Positions 35,319 to 45,480 of a stretch of 64,000 nucleotides of DNA are shown here, one piece after another. The notes below the pieces were generated by a model, which saw nothing but the letters and a program-made list of their open reading frames with translations, was not told the origin of the DNA and ran no database searches. The position numbers and the translations under genes are program-made. How positions within the stretch are numbered: position 1 is the stretch's first letter; each line of letters begins with the position of its first letter. The DNA comes from Gaiella sp038230035 (GTDB lineage Bacteria > Actinomycetota > Thermoleophilia > Gaiellales > Gaiellaceae). The DNA lies in contig JBBRNX010000008.1 in assembly GCA_038230035.1 (NCBI GenBank), forward strand, positions 1 through 64,000. The letters run 5' to 3'.

Positions 35319-35880
35319 ATGCGTGGGTTGACGGTCGCCGGCGCGCTGGCTCTCGTGCTCCTGTTCGCCGGGGCGTCGTCGGCGGCTGTCTCCAACCCGT
35401 GGGTGAAGTTGCGACGACCGCTCCACATCCCGCACATCGCGTCGGGTGCGCCGTGCCCGGTTAGCGTCCGAGTCGTCCGTCGCCGTGGTACCGCACTACG
35501 CTCGGTCGCGGGCCTGCATATCCCCTCACCGCTTGGCGTGCAGGGACAATGAGCTTCGTCTACCCAGTACGGCCGTCGGAGGGCAATTGGTATCCCAGTG
35601 ATTGGGGTGGAGAGAAGCTCGGGTGGATCGTTGCCCCTCCTTACCGGGGACCCGTGCTGATTCGCGGCCGGCAACTCGACGGGCCGAACCTCGTGCGCTT
35701 CGACGAAGGCTCGCTGCCGCCGGCCGAGTTGCGCATACCGGCCGGAGGCGTAAAGTCGAGCGGCGGCTTCCGCGAAGGCGGCGGGTCGATCCGGCTGCGA
35801 GCGCCCGGCTGCTACGCGTGGCAGGTCGACGGAACGAGCTTCAGCCGCGTGATCGTGTTCCGCGCGGTGGTAATCCGGCC

Positions 35881-35884
<4 letters not shown>
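35319..35884 (+). pseudogene. Secreted protein gene split by a frameshift
   Basis: The first frame (35319-35552) encodes a signal peptide and SNPWVKLRRPLHIPHIASGAPCPVSV. The continuation is in another frame: WYRTTLGRGPAYPLTAWRAG, then DWGGEKLGWIVAPPYRGPVLIRGRQLDG to 35884. From memory of Thermoleophilia secreted proteins, these words belong in one polypeptide (NPW..LRRPLH, GRGPAYP, WGGEK..W, YRGPVLIRG, GCYA.QVDGT). A single-base loss between about 35465 and 35505 explains the split. An ATGA overlap at 35549 could allow the second part to be made separately. A TATAGT box lies six bases before the ATG. Confidence 0.65.
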
Positions 35885-36903
<1,019 letters not shown>

Positions 36904-36966
36904 GCCAGCGATCCTACTGCCGCACCTGAGCTGACCCCGCATGTCCCAAGCGCCCGCCAGATTCCC

Positions 36967-37048
36967 CTTGTGTTACAGAAACACAAAGTGGCGGCAGGCG
37001 CCCAACGCCTCCGAAGGTTCCGTGTCCTTGTGTTACAGAAACACAAGG
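36967..37048. repeat. Two copies of a CTTGTGTT-ACAGA-AACACAAG palindrome
   Basis: The same 21-base element occurs at 36967-36987 and 37027-37047, exactly 60 bases apart. Each copy is an 8-bp perfect inverted repeat with a 5-base ACAGA loop. They fill the 176-base gap between the enoyl-CoA hydratase stop and the LLM oxidoreductase start, both on the minus strand. They could be tandem operators for a dimeric regulator acting on the LLM gene, or terminators of the hydratase gene. Their AT content stands out against the surroundings. Confidence 0.7.
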
Positions 37049-37079
37049 GGTGAGGCGATGCGGATCGCGCGACGGTCGT

Positions 37080-37865
37080 TCAGTGGCCGGTGAAGCGCGG
37101 CTCGCGCTTCTCGATGAACGCGCTGATCCCTTCCAGCCCGTCGTCGCTCGCGATACAGCGGCGGAAGCCGTCAGCCTCGCGTCGCAACCCTTCTTCGAGC
37201 GACAGATCGCGGGTCGTGCGGGCGAGCTCACGCATGACTGCAATCGCGTGGGGCGAGCGAGCGGCGAACGTGTGCGCGACTGCGAGCGCCGCCTCGTCGA
37301 GCTCGGCGCGCGGCACGACCTTCTCGACGAGCCCCCACGCGTAGGCCGTCGGCGCGTCGACGAACTCGCCGCCAAGGTTCATCAGGGCGGCCCGACCGGG
37401 GCCTACGAGCCGCGGCAGCCGCTGGGTTCCGCCGCCGCCGGGAATCAACCCCAGCTTGACCTCCGGCTGACCGAGCTGGGCGTCGTCGGTGCAGATCCGG
37501 ACGTCGCAGCACATCGCGAGCTCGAGCCCTCCACCGAGGCAGTAGCCCTGGATCGCTGCGACGAACGGTGTGCGGGCGGCGTCCATCCGGTGACCGATGC
37601 GTTGGATCCCGCGCGCGGCGCCGCCACCTTCCTCGGCTGCCGCGTCGCGTAGCGCAGGGAACTCCTTGATGTCCGCGCCCGCGACGAACGCGCGCTCGCC
37701 GCCACCGCGCAGCACGATCGCGCGCGTCGAGTCGTCGGCATCGAGCCGTTCGATCTCGGCCTCCAGCTCATCGAGCAGCGCCGTCGACAGCTGGTTCATC
37801 GGCGGGTTCGTGATCGTCACGACTGCGACGTGGCCGTCCTGCTCGGTGCTGATGAACTCTCCCAT
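37080..37865 (-). CDS. Enoyl-CoA hydratase/isomerase family protein
   Basis: A 261-residue crotonase-fold enzyme. The oxyanion-hole segments are ERAFVAGADIKEF and IQGYCLGGGLELAMCCDVRI, and the catalytic Glu region is GQPEVKLGLIPGGGGTQRLPRLVG. The second Glu position lies in EFVDAPTAYAWGLVEKVVP. It hydrates 2-enoyl-CoAs in beta-oxidation or amino-acid catabolism. ATG follows GGAGA, a good ribosome site. It is divergent from the Liv ATPase cluster, with 91 bases between the two starts. Confidence 0.93.
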   Translation of the reverse strand: MGEFISTEQDGHVAVVTITNPPMNQLSTALLDELEAEIERLDADDSTRAIVLRGGGERAFVAGADIKEFPALRDAAAEEGGGAARGIQRIGHRMDAARTPFVAAIQGYCLGGGLELAMCCDVRICTDDAQLGQPEVKLGLIPGGGGTQRLPRLVGPGRAALMNLGGEFVDAPTAYAWGLVEKVVPRAELDEAALAVAHTFAARSPHAIAVMRELARTTRDLSLEEGLRREADGFRRCIASDDGLEGISAFIEKREPRFTGH

Positions 37866-37956
37866 GCGTCTCCTTCGGAAGCGGCGGATCGAGTGGGCGC
37901 GACTCTAGCGCCGAGCTAGAGATCGGGCGACCCGCGAAGTAGGGTACTCGCGGCTC

Positions 37957-38679
37957 ATGGCGCTCCTCTCGGTACGGGACGTGACGCTGCGGTTCGGCGG
38001 CATCGTCGCGCTCGACGGCGTGTCGTTCGATGTCGAGCAAGGGCAGATCTGCGGGCTGATCGGACCGAACGGCGCCGGCAAGACCACGGCGTTCAACGTC
38101 ATCACGCGGCTCTACACGCCGGACGAGGGGACGGTCGAGCTGGACGGCCAGTCGCTGCTGCACACGCCGCCGCACCGTGTCGTCGAGCGCGGTGTCGCGC
38201 GCACCTTCCAGAACATCAACCTCTTTACGACGATGTCGGTCCTGGAGAACGTGCTCGTCGGCGCGCACACCCACGGCGCCGGCGAAGGCGATGCGCTCGC
38301 GATCCTCGACTACGTCGGCCTAAGGGAGCATGCGCAGCGGCCTGCTGCCGACCTCCCGTACGGCACGCAGAAGCGCGTCGAGATCGCCCGCGCGTTGGCC
38401 GCCCGACCGTCGCTCCTGCTCCTCGACGAGCCAGCGGGCGGGCTGAACCACGAGGAGGTCGCCGAGCTTGGTGAGTTCATCCGGCGGCTCCGCGACGATC
38501 GCGAGCTCACGATTCTCCTCGTCGAGCACCACATGGCGCTCGTGATGGGCATCTCGGATCACGTCAACGTTCTCAGCTTCGGGCGCAAGATCGCTAACGG
38601 CCCGCCCGCACAGGTGCAGCAGAATCCCGCCGTGATCGAGGCGTACCTCGGCGTGGCCGATGACGAGGTCGGGGTGTGA
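37957..38679 (+). CDS. livG: Branched-chain amino acid ABC transporter ATPase LivG
   Basis: A 240-residue ATPase with Walker A GPNGAGKTT, the LivG-type Q-loop ARTFQNINLFTTMSVLENVLVG, a signature-equivalent LPYGTQKRVEIARAL (Tyr-Gly-Thr-Gln in place of SGGQ, usual in LivG), Walker B LLLLDEPAGGLNHEE and H-loop VEHHM. It is first of a five-gene unit livG-livF-livH-livM-binding protein. Its TGA overlaps the livF GTG. Together they import leucine, isoleucine, valine or related ligands. Confidence 0.93.
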   Translation: MALLSVRDVTLRFGGIVALDGVSFDVEQGQICGLIGPNGAGKTTAFNVITRLYTPDEGTVELDGQSLLHTPPHRVVERGVARTFQNINLFTTMSVLENVLVGAHTHGAGEGDALAILDYVGLREHAQRPAADLPYGTQKRVEIARALAARPSLLLLDEPAGGLNHEEVAELGEFIRRLRDDRELTILLVEHHMALVMGISDHVNVLSFGRKIANGPPAQVQQNPAVIEAYLGVADDEVGV

Positions 38680-39380
38680 CGGCCCTCCTCGAGCTGGAAA
38701 GGGTCGAGGCCCGCTACGGCCAGGTGCGCGCGCTGCGCGGGATCACGCTCGAGGTTGGCGAGGGTGAGATCGTCGCCGTGCTCGGCGCGAACGGCGCCGG
38801 GAAGACGACGACGCTGCGCGCGGTCTCGGGCACCGTTCGCCGCTCGGGCACGATCAAGCTCGCGGGTCGCGCGCTCAGCGGCGGCCCGGAAGCGGCCGCG
38901 AAAGCCGGCATCGCGCACGTCCCAGAAGGACGAGGCACGTTCAGCGAGCTCTCGGTCACCGAGAATCTCAGACTCGGTGCATACACCCGCCGCGGCAAGA
39001 TCGACCCCGACGTCGAGCGAATGAGTGCCTGGTTCCCGTGGCTGATCGAGCGCGGCGATCAGCAGGCCGGCACGCTCTCGGGTGGTGAACAGCAGATGCT
39101 CGCCCTCGCCCGCGCGCTGATGTCGCGGCCGCGGCTGCTGATGCTCGACGAGCCGTCGCTCGGCCTCGCGCCGCTCGTCGTGCGCGAGATCTTCCGCATT
39201 GTGCGCGAGTTGAACGAGAAGGAGGGCCTCGCGGTGCTCGTCGTCGAACAGGACGCGCGGATCGCGCTCGCGGCGGCACATCGCGCGTACGTGCTCGAGG
39301 TCGGCGAGGTCGCCGTCACCGGCACGAGCGCCGACCTGCGCGAGACCGAGTCCGTCCGTCGGAGCTACCTCGGGTACTGA
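38676..39380 (+). CDS. livF: Branched-chain amino acid ABC transporter ATPase LivF
   Basis: A 234-residue ATPase with LERVEARYGQVRALRGITLEVGEGEIVAVLGANGAGKTTTLRAVSG, the VPEGRGTFSELSVTENLRLGAY Q-loop region typical of LivF, signature LSGGEQQMLALARALMSRP, Walker B LLMLDEPSLGLAP and an EQDAR H-loop variant (Gln-Asp rather than His). It forms the heterodimeric ATPase with LivG. GTG start overlaps the livG stop by four bases, and livH begins six bases downstream. Confidence 0.93.
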   Translation: MTALLELERVEARYGQVRALRGITLEVGEGEIVAVLGANGAGKTTTLRAVSGTVRRSGTIKLAGRALSGGPEAAAKAGIAHVPEGRGTFSELSVTENLRLGAYTRRGKIDPDVERMSAWFPWLIERGDQQAGTLSGGEQQMLALARALMSRPRLLMLDEPSLGLAPLVVREIFRIVRELNEKEGLAVLVVEQDARIALAAAHRAYVLEVGEVAVTGTSADLRETESVRRSYLGY

Positions 39381-39386
39381 GGCGAC

Positions 39387-40271
39387 ATGGCGAACTTCTT
39401 CCAGCAGGTTGTCTCAGGACTCGCCTCAGGCGGGATCTACGGCGCGCTCGCCCTGGCGCTCGTCCTCATCCACCGAGCGACCGGCGTCATCAACTTCGCC
39501 CAGGGCGAGATGGCGACGTTCTCGACCTACACCCTCTGGACGCTCACGCAGAATCACGGCTGGTCCTACTGGCCTGCGCTTGGCGCAACTCTCGCGATCT
39601 CGTTCGCCGGCGGGTTCGGCGTGCACCAGTTCGTCATCCGACCCGTCGAGCGCGGCTCGGTGCTGCGCGTCGTCATCGTCACGATCGGCCTCCTGCTGCT
39701 GCTCAACGGCGCGATGACCTGGATCTGGAGCGGCGAGGTGCGCAGCGTCCACAGCCCGTTCCCGACCCGCACGATCGACATCGCCGGTGTCGCGATCTCG
39801 ATTCAGGATCTCGGCACGATCGGCGTCTCGATCGGCGTCGTGATCCTGCTCGGGCTCTTCTTCCGCTTCACGAAGATCGGGCTCGCTTTGCGCGCCTCTG
39901 CGACGAACCCGGCCGAGGCGCGGCTCGTCGGCGTGCGCGTGCCGCTGATGCTCGGTGTCGGCTGGGGGCTCGCGACGATGCTCGGCGCGATCGCGGGCGC
40001 GCTCACCGCACCGACCGTCTTCCTCGACCCGAACATGATGCAGGCCGTCCTCATCTACGCCTTCGCAGCCGCGGTGCTCGGCGGGATCGACTCGCCGGTC
40101 GGTGCGGTGGTCGGCGGGCTGCTGCTCGGCGTCGGCCTGAACCTGCTCGGTACATACGTGAACTTTGTCGGTGCCGACCTGCGGCTGCCCGCGGCGCTCA
40201 CCGTGATCCTCGCAGTGCTGCTCTTCCGGCCGGCCGGGCTGTTCGGGAAGCGAGTCGTGAGGCGCGTATGA
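39387..40271 (+). CDS. livH: Branched-chain amino acid ABC transporter permease LivH
   Basis: A 294-residue permease with about eight membrane helices. The N-terminal FFQQVVSGLASGGIYGALALALVLIHRATGVINFAQGEMATFSTY is the LivH signature. The coupling-helix region is GLALRASATNPAEARLVGVRVPLMLGVGWGLATMLGAIAG, and VLGGIDSPVGAVVGGLLLGVGLNLLGTYV lies near the C-terminus. It pairs with LivM. The livM ATG overlaps its TGA (ATGA), indicating coupled translation. Confidence 0.93.
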   Translation: MANFFQQVVSGLASGGIYGALALALVLIHRATGVINFAQGEMATFSTYTLWTLTQNHGWSYWPALGATLAISFAGGFGVHQFVIRPVERGSVLRVVIVTIGLLLLLNGAMTWIWSGEVRSVHSPFPTRTIDIAGVAISIQDLGTIGVSIGVVILLGLFFRFTKIGLALRASATNPAEARLVGVRVPLMLGVGWGLATMLGAIAGALTAPTVFLDPNMMQAVLIYAFAAAVLGGIDSPVGAVVGGLLLGVGLNLLGTYVNFVGADLRLPAALTVILAVLLFRPAGLFGKRVVRRV

Positions 40272-41263
40272 GACGCAACGCCGTACCGGTCGCGCTCTTT
40301 GCCGCGCTCGTCGCCGTTGTTGCCGTCCTGCCGGCGTTCCTCACCGACTTCCGCGCGCAGCAGTTCGCCTACGTCGGCATCTACCTGATCGCCCTGATCG
40401 GGCTGAACGTGCTGACCGGCTACACCGGCCAGATGTCGCTCGGGCACGGCGCGTTCATGGCGGTCGGCGGCTACACGACCGCGATCCTGATGACCGACCA
40501 CGGCGTTAGGGACCTGTGGACGATTCCGATCGCTGCCGTTGTCGCCGGAATCGCCGGGTTCCTGTTTGGGATCCCGGCACTGCGACTGACAGGCCTCTAT
40601 CTCGCGCTCGCAACGTTCGCGATCGCCGTTTCGACCCCCGCCGTCTTGAAGAAGTTCGAGGGGTTCACCGGCGGCGGCTCCGGGAAGAACCTATTCGGGC
40701 TGAAGGAGCTGACCGGCGGCATCGGGGGAGTCCACATCCTCGGCTGGAAGCTGAACTTCAACAACTGGCTCTACTACCTCTGCTGGACTGTCGCGCTCGT
40801 CTCGTACGTCGTCGCGTGGTTGCTGCTGCGCGGGCAGACAGGGCGCGCCTTCCGCGCGGTACGCGACAGCGAGACGGCCGCGCTGTCCTCCGGTGTCAGT
40901 CTCGCCCGCTACAAGACGCTCGCCTTCGGAGTGAGCGCCGCGTACGCCGGCGTCGCCGGCTCGCTGTTCGCGATCGCGACGACCTACGTGAATCCGGACA
41001 CGTTCCCGGTGCAGCTCTCGATCTTCCTGCTCGTCGGCGTCGTGGTGGGCGGGCTCGGCTCACTGACCGGGCTGATCGCGGGTGCGGTGTTCATCGAGTT
41101 CCTGCCGCTGTGGGCGCAGGACGTCTCGAAGTCCCCCGGCGCGCCCGGCGTGATCTACGGCGTGATCCTGATCGCCGTCGTCTTCCTGTTGCCGACCGGC
41201 GCTGCCGGCTTGCTCCGGCGAGTGGCCACGCTCGTCCGCGGGCGAGTAGGATCGGCGCCGTGA
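40268..41263 (+). CDS. livM: Branched-chain amino acid ABC transporter permease LivM
   Basis: A 331-residue permease. It shows IYLIALIGLNVLTGYTGQMSLGHGAFMAVGGYTTAIL, the LivM hallmark, LTGLYLALATFAIAV, and the coupling segment GRAFRAVRDSETAALSSGVSLARYKTLAFGVSAAYAGVAGSLFA. A GGLGSLTGLIAGAVFIEFLP helix lies near the end. There are eight to ten membrane helices. The stop overlaps the GTG of the binding protein, completing the importer operon. Confidence 0.93.
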   Translation: MRRNAVPVALFAALVAVVAVLPAFLTDFRAQQFAYVGIYLIALIGLNVLTGYTGQMSLGHGAFMAVGGYTTAILMTDHGVRDLWTIPIAAVVAGIAGFLFGIPALRLTGLYLALATFAIAVSTPAVLKKFEGFTGGGSGKNLFGLKELTGGIGGVHILGWKLNFNNWLYYLCWTVALVSYVVAWLLLRGQTGRAFRAVRDSETAALSSGVSLARYKTLAFGVSAAYAGVAGSLFAIATTYVNPDTFPVQLSIFLLVGVVVGGLGSLTGLIAGAVFIEFLPLWAQDVSKSPGAPGVIYGVILIAVVFLLPTGAAGLLRRVATLVRGRVGSAP

Positions 41264-42483
41264 AACGCGCCGTCACGTCCGCTATCGTCGTCGCGCTTGT
41301 CGTAGGAGCCTCGGCGCTCGCGGGCTCGACGCAGAGCACGGCCGACCCGGGCGTGACCCCGAAGTCGATCCTGCTCGGCGGCACGGTCCCGCTCTCGGGC
41401 GTCGCGTCGGCGTACTCGGCGGTCGCCGTCGGCGCGAACGCGTACTTCAAGTACGTGAACGCGAAGGGCGGTGTCAACGGACGGCAGATCAACTACAAGT
41501 ACCTCGACGACACCTACAACCCGGCGCAGACGATCCAGCTCACGCGGCAGCTCGTCGAACAGGACAAGGTCTTCGCAGTCTTCAACACGCTCGGGACGGA
41601 GACGAACCTCGCGATCCGTCCGTACCTGAACCAGCTCAAGGTGCCGCAGCTGTTCGCGGCGTCGGGCGATACATCTTTCGGCGCCGATGTTGCGACCTAC
41701 CCTTACACGATCGGCTTCTTCCCGAGCTACCAGGCCGAAGGGTGGGCGCTCGGCCAGTACCTGAAGAAGAGCAAGCCGAAGGCGAGGATCGCCGTGATCG
41801 CACAAAACGACAGCTACGGGCGTGATCTGCTCGTCGGTCTCAAGCGCGGCCTTGGTGGCGGCTCTGCGAAGGTGGTCGCCGCCCAGAACTACGAGGTGAC
41901 CGCGTCCGACGTCGGCTCGCAGATCGCGAAGCTGAAGAGCTCCGGCGCCGACACACTGGCGATCTTCGCAACGCCGCAGTTCGCGATCCAGTCATACGTC
42001 TTCGCGAACAAGCTCGGCTGGAAGCCGTTCGTGGTCACGAACGCGGTCTCGTCGGCGTCGAACATCATGCTTCTCGCGTCCGAGGGCGGCCAGAACAAGA
42101 CGGTTGTCGGCTCGGTGTCGGTCGTCTTCCTGAAGGATCCGACCGATCCGAAGTGGTCGAAGGACCCGGCGATCATCCTGTACCGGACGATCATGGCCAA
42201 GTACGCGAAGGGTGCGAACGCGAAGGACGTGTACCACGTGTACGGCATGGCGGTCGCGTACGCGACGGTCAACCTGTTCAAGCGCCTCGGTAAGAACCCG
42301 ACGCGCGCAGGCCTGATCGCAGCGGTCGACTCGATGAACATCAAGGACGACCCGTTCCTGCTTCCCGGCATCGCGATCAAGACCGGCCCCGGCGATCATT
42401 TCCCGCTCAGCCAGATGTACTTCCAGCAGTACGCGAAGACCGGCTGGAAGCAGTTCGGCTCGCTCGTCACCTACAAGGGCTAG
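41260..42483 (+). CDS. livK: Branched-chain amino acid ABC transporter substrate-binding protein
   Basis: A 407-residue LivJ/LivK-type binding protein. The signal peptide is KRAVTSAIVVALVVGASALAGS. The mature domain starts VTPKSILLGGTVPLSGVASAYSAVAVGANAYFKYVN and has YLDDTYNPAQTIQLTRQLVEQDKVFAVFNTLGT and KARIAVIAQNDSYGRDLL. GTG 41260 overlaps the livM stop, yet a TAGGAT box lies seven bases before it, so a second leaderless promoter may raise expression of the binding protein above that of the permease, a common need. The ligand is inferred from context. Confidence 0.9.
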   Translation: MKRAVTSAIVVALVVGASALAGSTQSTADPGVTPKSILLGGTVPLSGVASAYSAVAVGANAYFKYVNAKGGVNGRQINYKYLDDTYNPAQTIQLTRQLVEQDKVFAVFNTLGTETNLAIRPYLNQLKVPQLFAASGDTSFGADVATYPYTIGFFPSYQAEGWALGQYLKKSKPKARIAVIAQNDSYGRDLLVGLKRGLGGGSAKVVAAQNYEVTASDVGSQIAKLKSSGADTLAIFATPQFAIQSYVFANKLGWKPFVVTNAVSSASNIMLLASEGGQNKTVVGSVSVVFLKDPTDPKWSKDPAIILYRTIMAKYAKGANAKDVYHVYGMAVAYATVNLFKRLGKNPTRAGLIAAVDSMNIKDDPFLLPGIAIKTGPGDHFPLSQMYFQQYAKTGWKQFGSLVTYKG

Positions 42484-42493
42484 CGTCCCAGCG

Positions 42494-43081
42494 ATGGCCG
42501 ATCGCTCCTGGGTGTTCGGCATCGACGGATGGATTCTCGAAGACGGCGAGTACGACGACTTCGAGTGCGGGCAGCTGCGCGACTTCGGCATCGAGCTTTC
42601 CGTTCATGGGTTCGCGGTCGAGCTCGCGCAGACTCGGGCCGAATCAGCGCGGACGGCGACGCACCTCTCAGCCGTGAATGGGGCTAGGTCTGTCTACGAC
42701 TTCATGGGTGAGCCGATATTCGTCGGCGAGGATGCGTGGCTGATCGATGTAGGCATCGTCGTCTGTGTCAGCACGTTTCAGCTTTCTGCCGGCGGCGAGG
42801 TCGGCGACTGGCTTGGTGGGCGCGGCTACTTCGGGCTCGACTCAGGGTTCCATCACCGTGGCGGGCGGTCGCCGCAACATCGCTACACGTGGCGCATCGA
42901 CCGGATCGAGAGAGATATGACCCCGTGGCTCGGGACCGGGCCTCGAACGTTCACACGCGACACGGCTAGCCGGTCCTACTCCGAGGTGGAGCGAACGGAC
43001 GCGTGGGAGCATCAGTTGACGCCCGAGGGCAACGACTATTTCCTTCACTGCGCGCTCGTTGCGGCTTCTGGGACACGGTAA
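42494..43081 (+). CDS. Hypothetical protein
   Basis: A 195-residue protein without signal peptide or membrane segment (MADRSWVFGIDGWILEDGEYDDFECGQLRDFGIELSVHGF). The middle is beta-rich (VGEDAWLIDVGIVVCVSTFQLSAGG, GYFGLDSGFHHRG) and the composition suggests a soluble globular domain. I recognise no family. A TAGCGT box at 42481-42486, whose first three bases are the stop codon of the binding-protein gene, stands seven bases before the ATG, suggesting its own leaderless transcript. Confidence 0.65.
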   Translation: MADRSWVFGIDGWILEDGEYDDFECGQLRDFGIELSVHGFAVELAQTRAESARTATHLSAVNGARSVYDFMGEPIFVGEDAWLIDVGIVVCVSTFQLSAGGEVGDWLGGRGYFGLDSGFHHRGGRSPQHRYTWRIDRIERDMTPWLGTGPRTFTRDTASRSYSEVERTDAWEHQLTPEGNDYFLHCALVAASGTR

Positions 43082-43128
43082 TCCGAGATCGCCCGAGCAC
43101 GGAGTACTCGATCGCTAGGCTCCGTGAC

Positions 43129-45480
43129 ATGTCTGCCGAGTTCCGCGAACTGCTCTCCGCGCGGCTCGAGGATCTGCTCGACGAGGCTCGCGGGCTTCGG
43201 CCACGGTCGATCGTCACCTATTCGCCGAAGGTGTTCATCCCGCTGACGACGCTCTGTCGCGACGTCTGCGGCTACTGCACCTTCGCCCGGCCGCCTCGAC
43301 GTGGTGAGCGCGCCTTCCTCACCGAGGACGAGGTGCTCGACATTGCTCGTGCCGGTGCGGCGGCCGGGTGCACCGAGGCGCTCTTCACGCTCGGCGACAA
43401 GCCGGAGCTCCGTTACAGGGTCGTGCGCGAGGAGCTGGTCAGGCTCGGGTGCGCGACGACGCTCGAGTACCTCGCCCGTTGCGCGAAGCTCGTGCTCCAA
43501 GAGACTGGCTTGCTGCCGCACCTCAACCCCGGCGTCATGTCGCGCGCCGAGCTGGAGGCGCTACGGCCGGTGTCCGCGTCGATGGGGATCATGCTCGAGA
43601 CGGCCGCCGAGCGACTATCAGCCCGGGGCGGCCCGCATTGGGCATCGCCGGACAAGCTGCCAGCGCGTCGCCTCGAGACGATCCGCCTCGCCGGCGAGCT
43701 CGCGATCCCGTTCACCAGCGGCATCCTGATCGGCATCGGCGAGACGCGTGAGGAGCGGCTCGACGCGCTGCTCGGGCTGAAGGCGCTCGGCGACGAGTTC
43801 GGCCATGTCCAGGAGGTGATCGTCCAGAACTTCCGCGCCAAGCCGGGCACGCGCATGGCCGACCACCCCGAGCCGTCGCTCGACGATCACCTCTGGACGA
43901 TCGCGGCGGCCCGCATCATCCTCGGCCCGACATGGCACATCCAGGCGCCGCCGAACCTCGCCTACGACGATTTCCCAAGGCTCCTCGACGCAGGCATCGA
44001 CGACTGGGGCGGCGTCTCACCGGTGACGATCGACCACGTAAACCCGGAGGCGCCGTGGCCCGACCTCGTCAAGCTCGAAGAGGCGACGCGCGGGCGCGGC
44101 CTAGCGCTTGCGCCGCGCCTGCCCATCTACCCCGAGTACACCGGCGACCGCTGGCTCGATCCGGCCGCCCGCACCGCGGTCCGGCGCGCGTCCGATGCGA
44201 TGGGTCTTGCGCGCGAGGATCGTTGGGCGCCCGGCGAGCCTGTCTCCGTCCCGTTCGTCGTCCGCCGGGACGCGCTCCCGCTCGAGACAAGCGACGGACT
44301 CGGCGAGGACGAGATCACACGGCTGTTCGAGGCGCGGGGTGCGGAGCGCGAGCGCATCTTCGCCGCGGCCGACCGCCTCCGGCGCGACGTGTGCGGCGAC
44401 GAGGTCAGCTACGTCGTCACCCGGAACATCCAGTACACGAACGTCTGCTACTTCCGCTGCGGCTTCTGCGCGTTCTCGAAGGGAAAGCTGGCGCGGAACC
44501 TTCGTGGCGCGCCGTATCTCGTGCCACTCGACGAGATCGTCCGACGCAGTCGCGAGGCGTGGGAGAGAGGTGCGACCGAGGTCTGCCTCCAGGGCGGCAT
44601 CCACCCGGCCTTCACCGGCGACTACTACGCCGGCGTCGTCGAGGCGATCCGCGCCGCGCTACCCGATCTCCACGTCCACGCGTTCTCGGCGCTCGAGGTC
44701 TGGCAGGGCGCCGCAACACTCGGACTCACCCTCGAGGACTACCTCATGAGGCTGCGCGACCTAGGACTCGCGTCGCTACCGGGAACGGCGGCGGAGATCC
44801 TCGACGACGAGGTGCGTGCGGTGATCTGTCCGGACAAGGTGACGACCGACCAGTGGCTCGCGGTGCACAGCGCTGCGCACCGGGTCGGCCTGCGCTCGAA
44901 CGTCACGATCATGTTCGGCCACGTCGAGGGGCCGCGCTCGTGGGCGCGCCACCTCGTCCGCGCGCGCGAGCAGCAACAGGAGACCGGCGGCTTCACCGAG
45001 TTCGTGCCGCTGCCGTTCGTGCCGATGGAGGCGCCGATCTTCCTGAAAGGAGGCGCGCGTCGTGGCCCCACATTCGGCGAGACGCTGCTCATGCACGCGG
45101 TCGGCCGGCTGGCGCTGCATCCGCACATCACGAACATCCAGGCGTCCTGGGTGAAGCTCGGCCCCGATGGCTCGAGGCAGGCTTTGGCAGCAGGTGTCAA
45201 CGACCTCGGCGGCACGCTGATGAACGAGTCCATCTCACGCTCGGCCGGCTCGGAGTGGGGGCAGGAGCTGCCGCCTGAGCAGATGGAGGAGCTGATCCGC
45301 TCCGCGGGCCGCGTCCCGCGCCAGCGGACGACGCTCTACGAGGACGCGCCCGAGGAGCGCCGCGCCGCGTCCTTCGACGCCGAGCCCCTCGCAGAGCCGC
45401 TGAACCCGAAAGTGCGAGACGCCGGCCTGAAAGCGCCATCGCGCCTCGTCCGTCCGGGTCTGCTCACGCACGCCCGCTGA
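43129..45480 (+). CDS. fbiC: Bifunctional FO synthase (CofG-CofH fusion)
   Basis: A 783-residue fusion of two radical SAM domains that make 7,8-didemethyl-8-hydroxy-5-deazariboflavin, the chromophore of coenzyme F420, from tyrosine and the flavin pathway intermediate 5-amino-6-ribitylaminouracil. The CofG half has CRDVCGYC (Cys43, 47, 50) and the CofH half CYFRCGFC (Cys440, 444, 447); both are intact Cx3Cx2C cluster sites. The fused form is typical of Actinobacteria. ATG 43129 is chosen because TAGGCT lies seven bases upstream. It supplies cofactor for the F420-type oxidoreductases in this window. Confidence 0.96.
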   Translation: MSAEFRELLSARLEDLLDEARGLRPRSIVTYSPKVFIPLTTLCRDVCGYCTFARPPRRGERAFLTEDEVLDIARAGAAAGCTEALFTLGDKPELRYRVVREELVRLGCATTLEYLARCAKLVLQETGLLPHLNPGVMSRAELEALRPVSASMGIMLETAAERLSARGGPHWASPDKLPARRLETIRLAGELAIPFTSGILIGIGETREERLDALLGLKALGDEFGHVQEVIVQNFRAKPGTRMADHPEPSLDDHLWTIAAARIILGPTWHIQAPPNLAYDDFPRLLDAGIDDWGGVSPVTIDHVNPEAPWPDLVKLEEATRGRGLALAPRLPIYPEYTGDRWLDPAARTAVRRASDAMGLAREDRWAPGEPVSVPFVVRRDALPLETSDGLGEDEITRLFEARGAERERIFAAADRLRRDVCGDEVSYVVTRNIQYTNVCYFRCGFCAFSKGKLARNLRGAPYLVPLDEIVRRSREAWERGATEVCLQGGIHPAFTGDYYAGVVEAIRAALPDLHVHAFSALEVWQGAATLGLTLEDYLMRLRDLGLASLPGTAAEILDDEVRAVICPDKVTTDQWLAVHSAAHRVGLRSNVTIMFGHVEGPRSWARHLVRAREQQQETGGFTEFVPLPFVPMEAPIFLKGGARRGPTFGETLLMHAVGRLALHPHITNIQASWVKLGPDGSRQALAAGVNDLGGTLMNESISRSAGSEWGQELPPEQMEELIRSAGRVPRQRTTLYEDAPEERRAASFDAEPLAEPLNPKVRDAGLKAPSRLVRPGLLTHAR

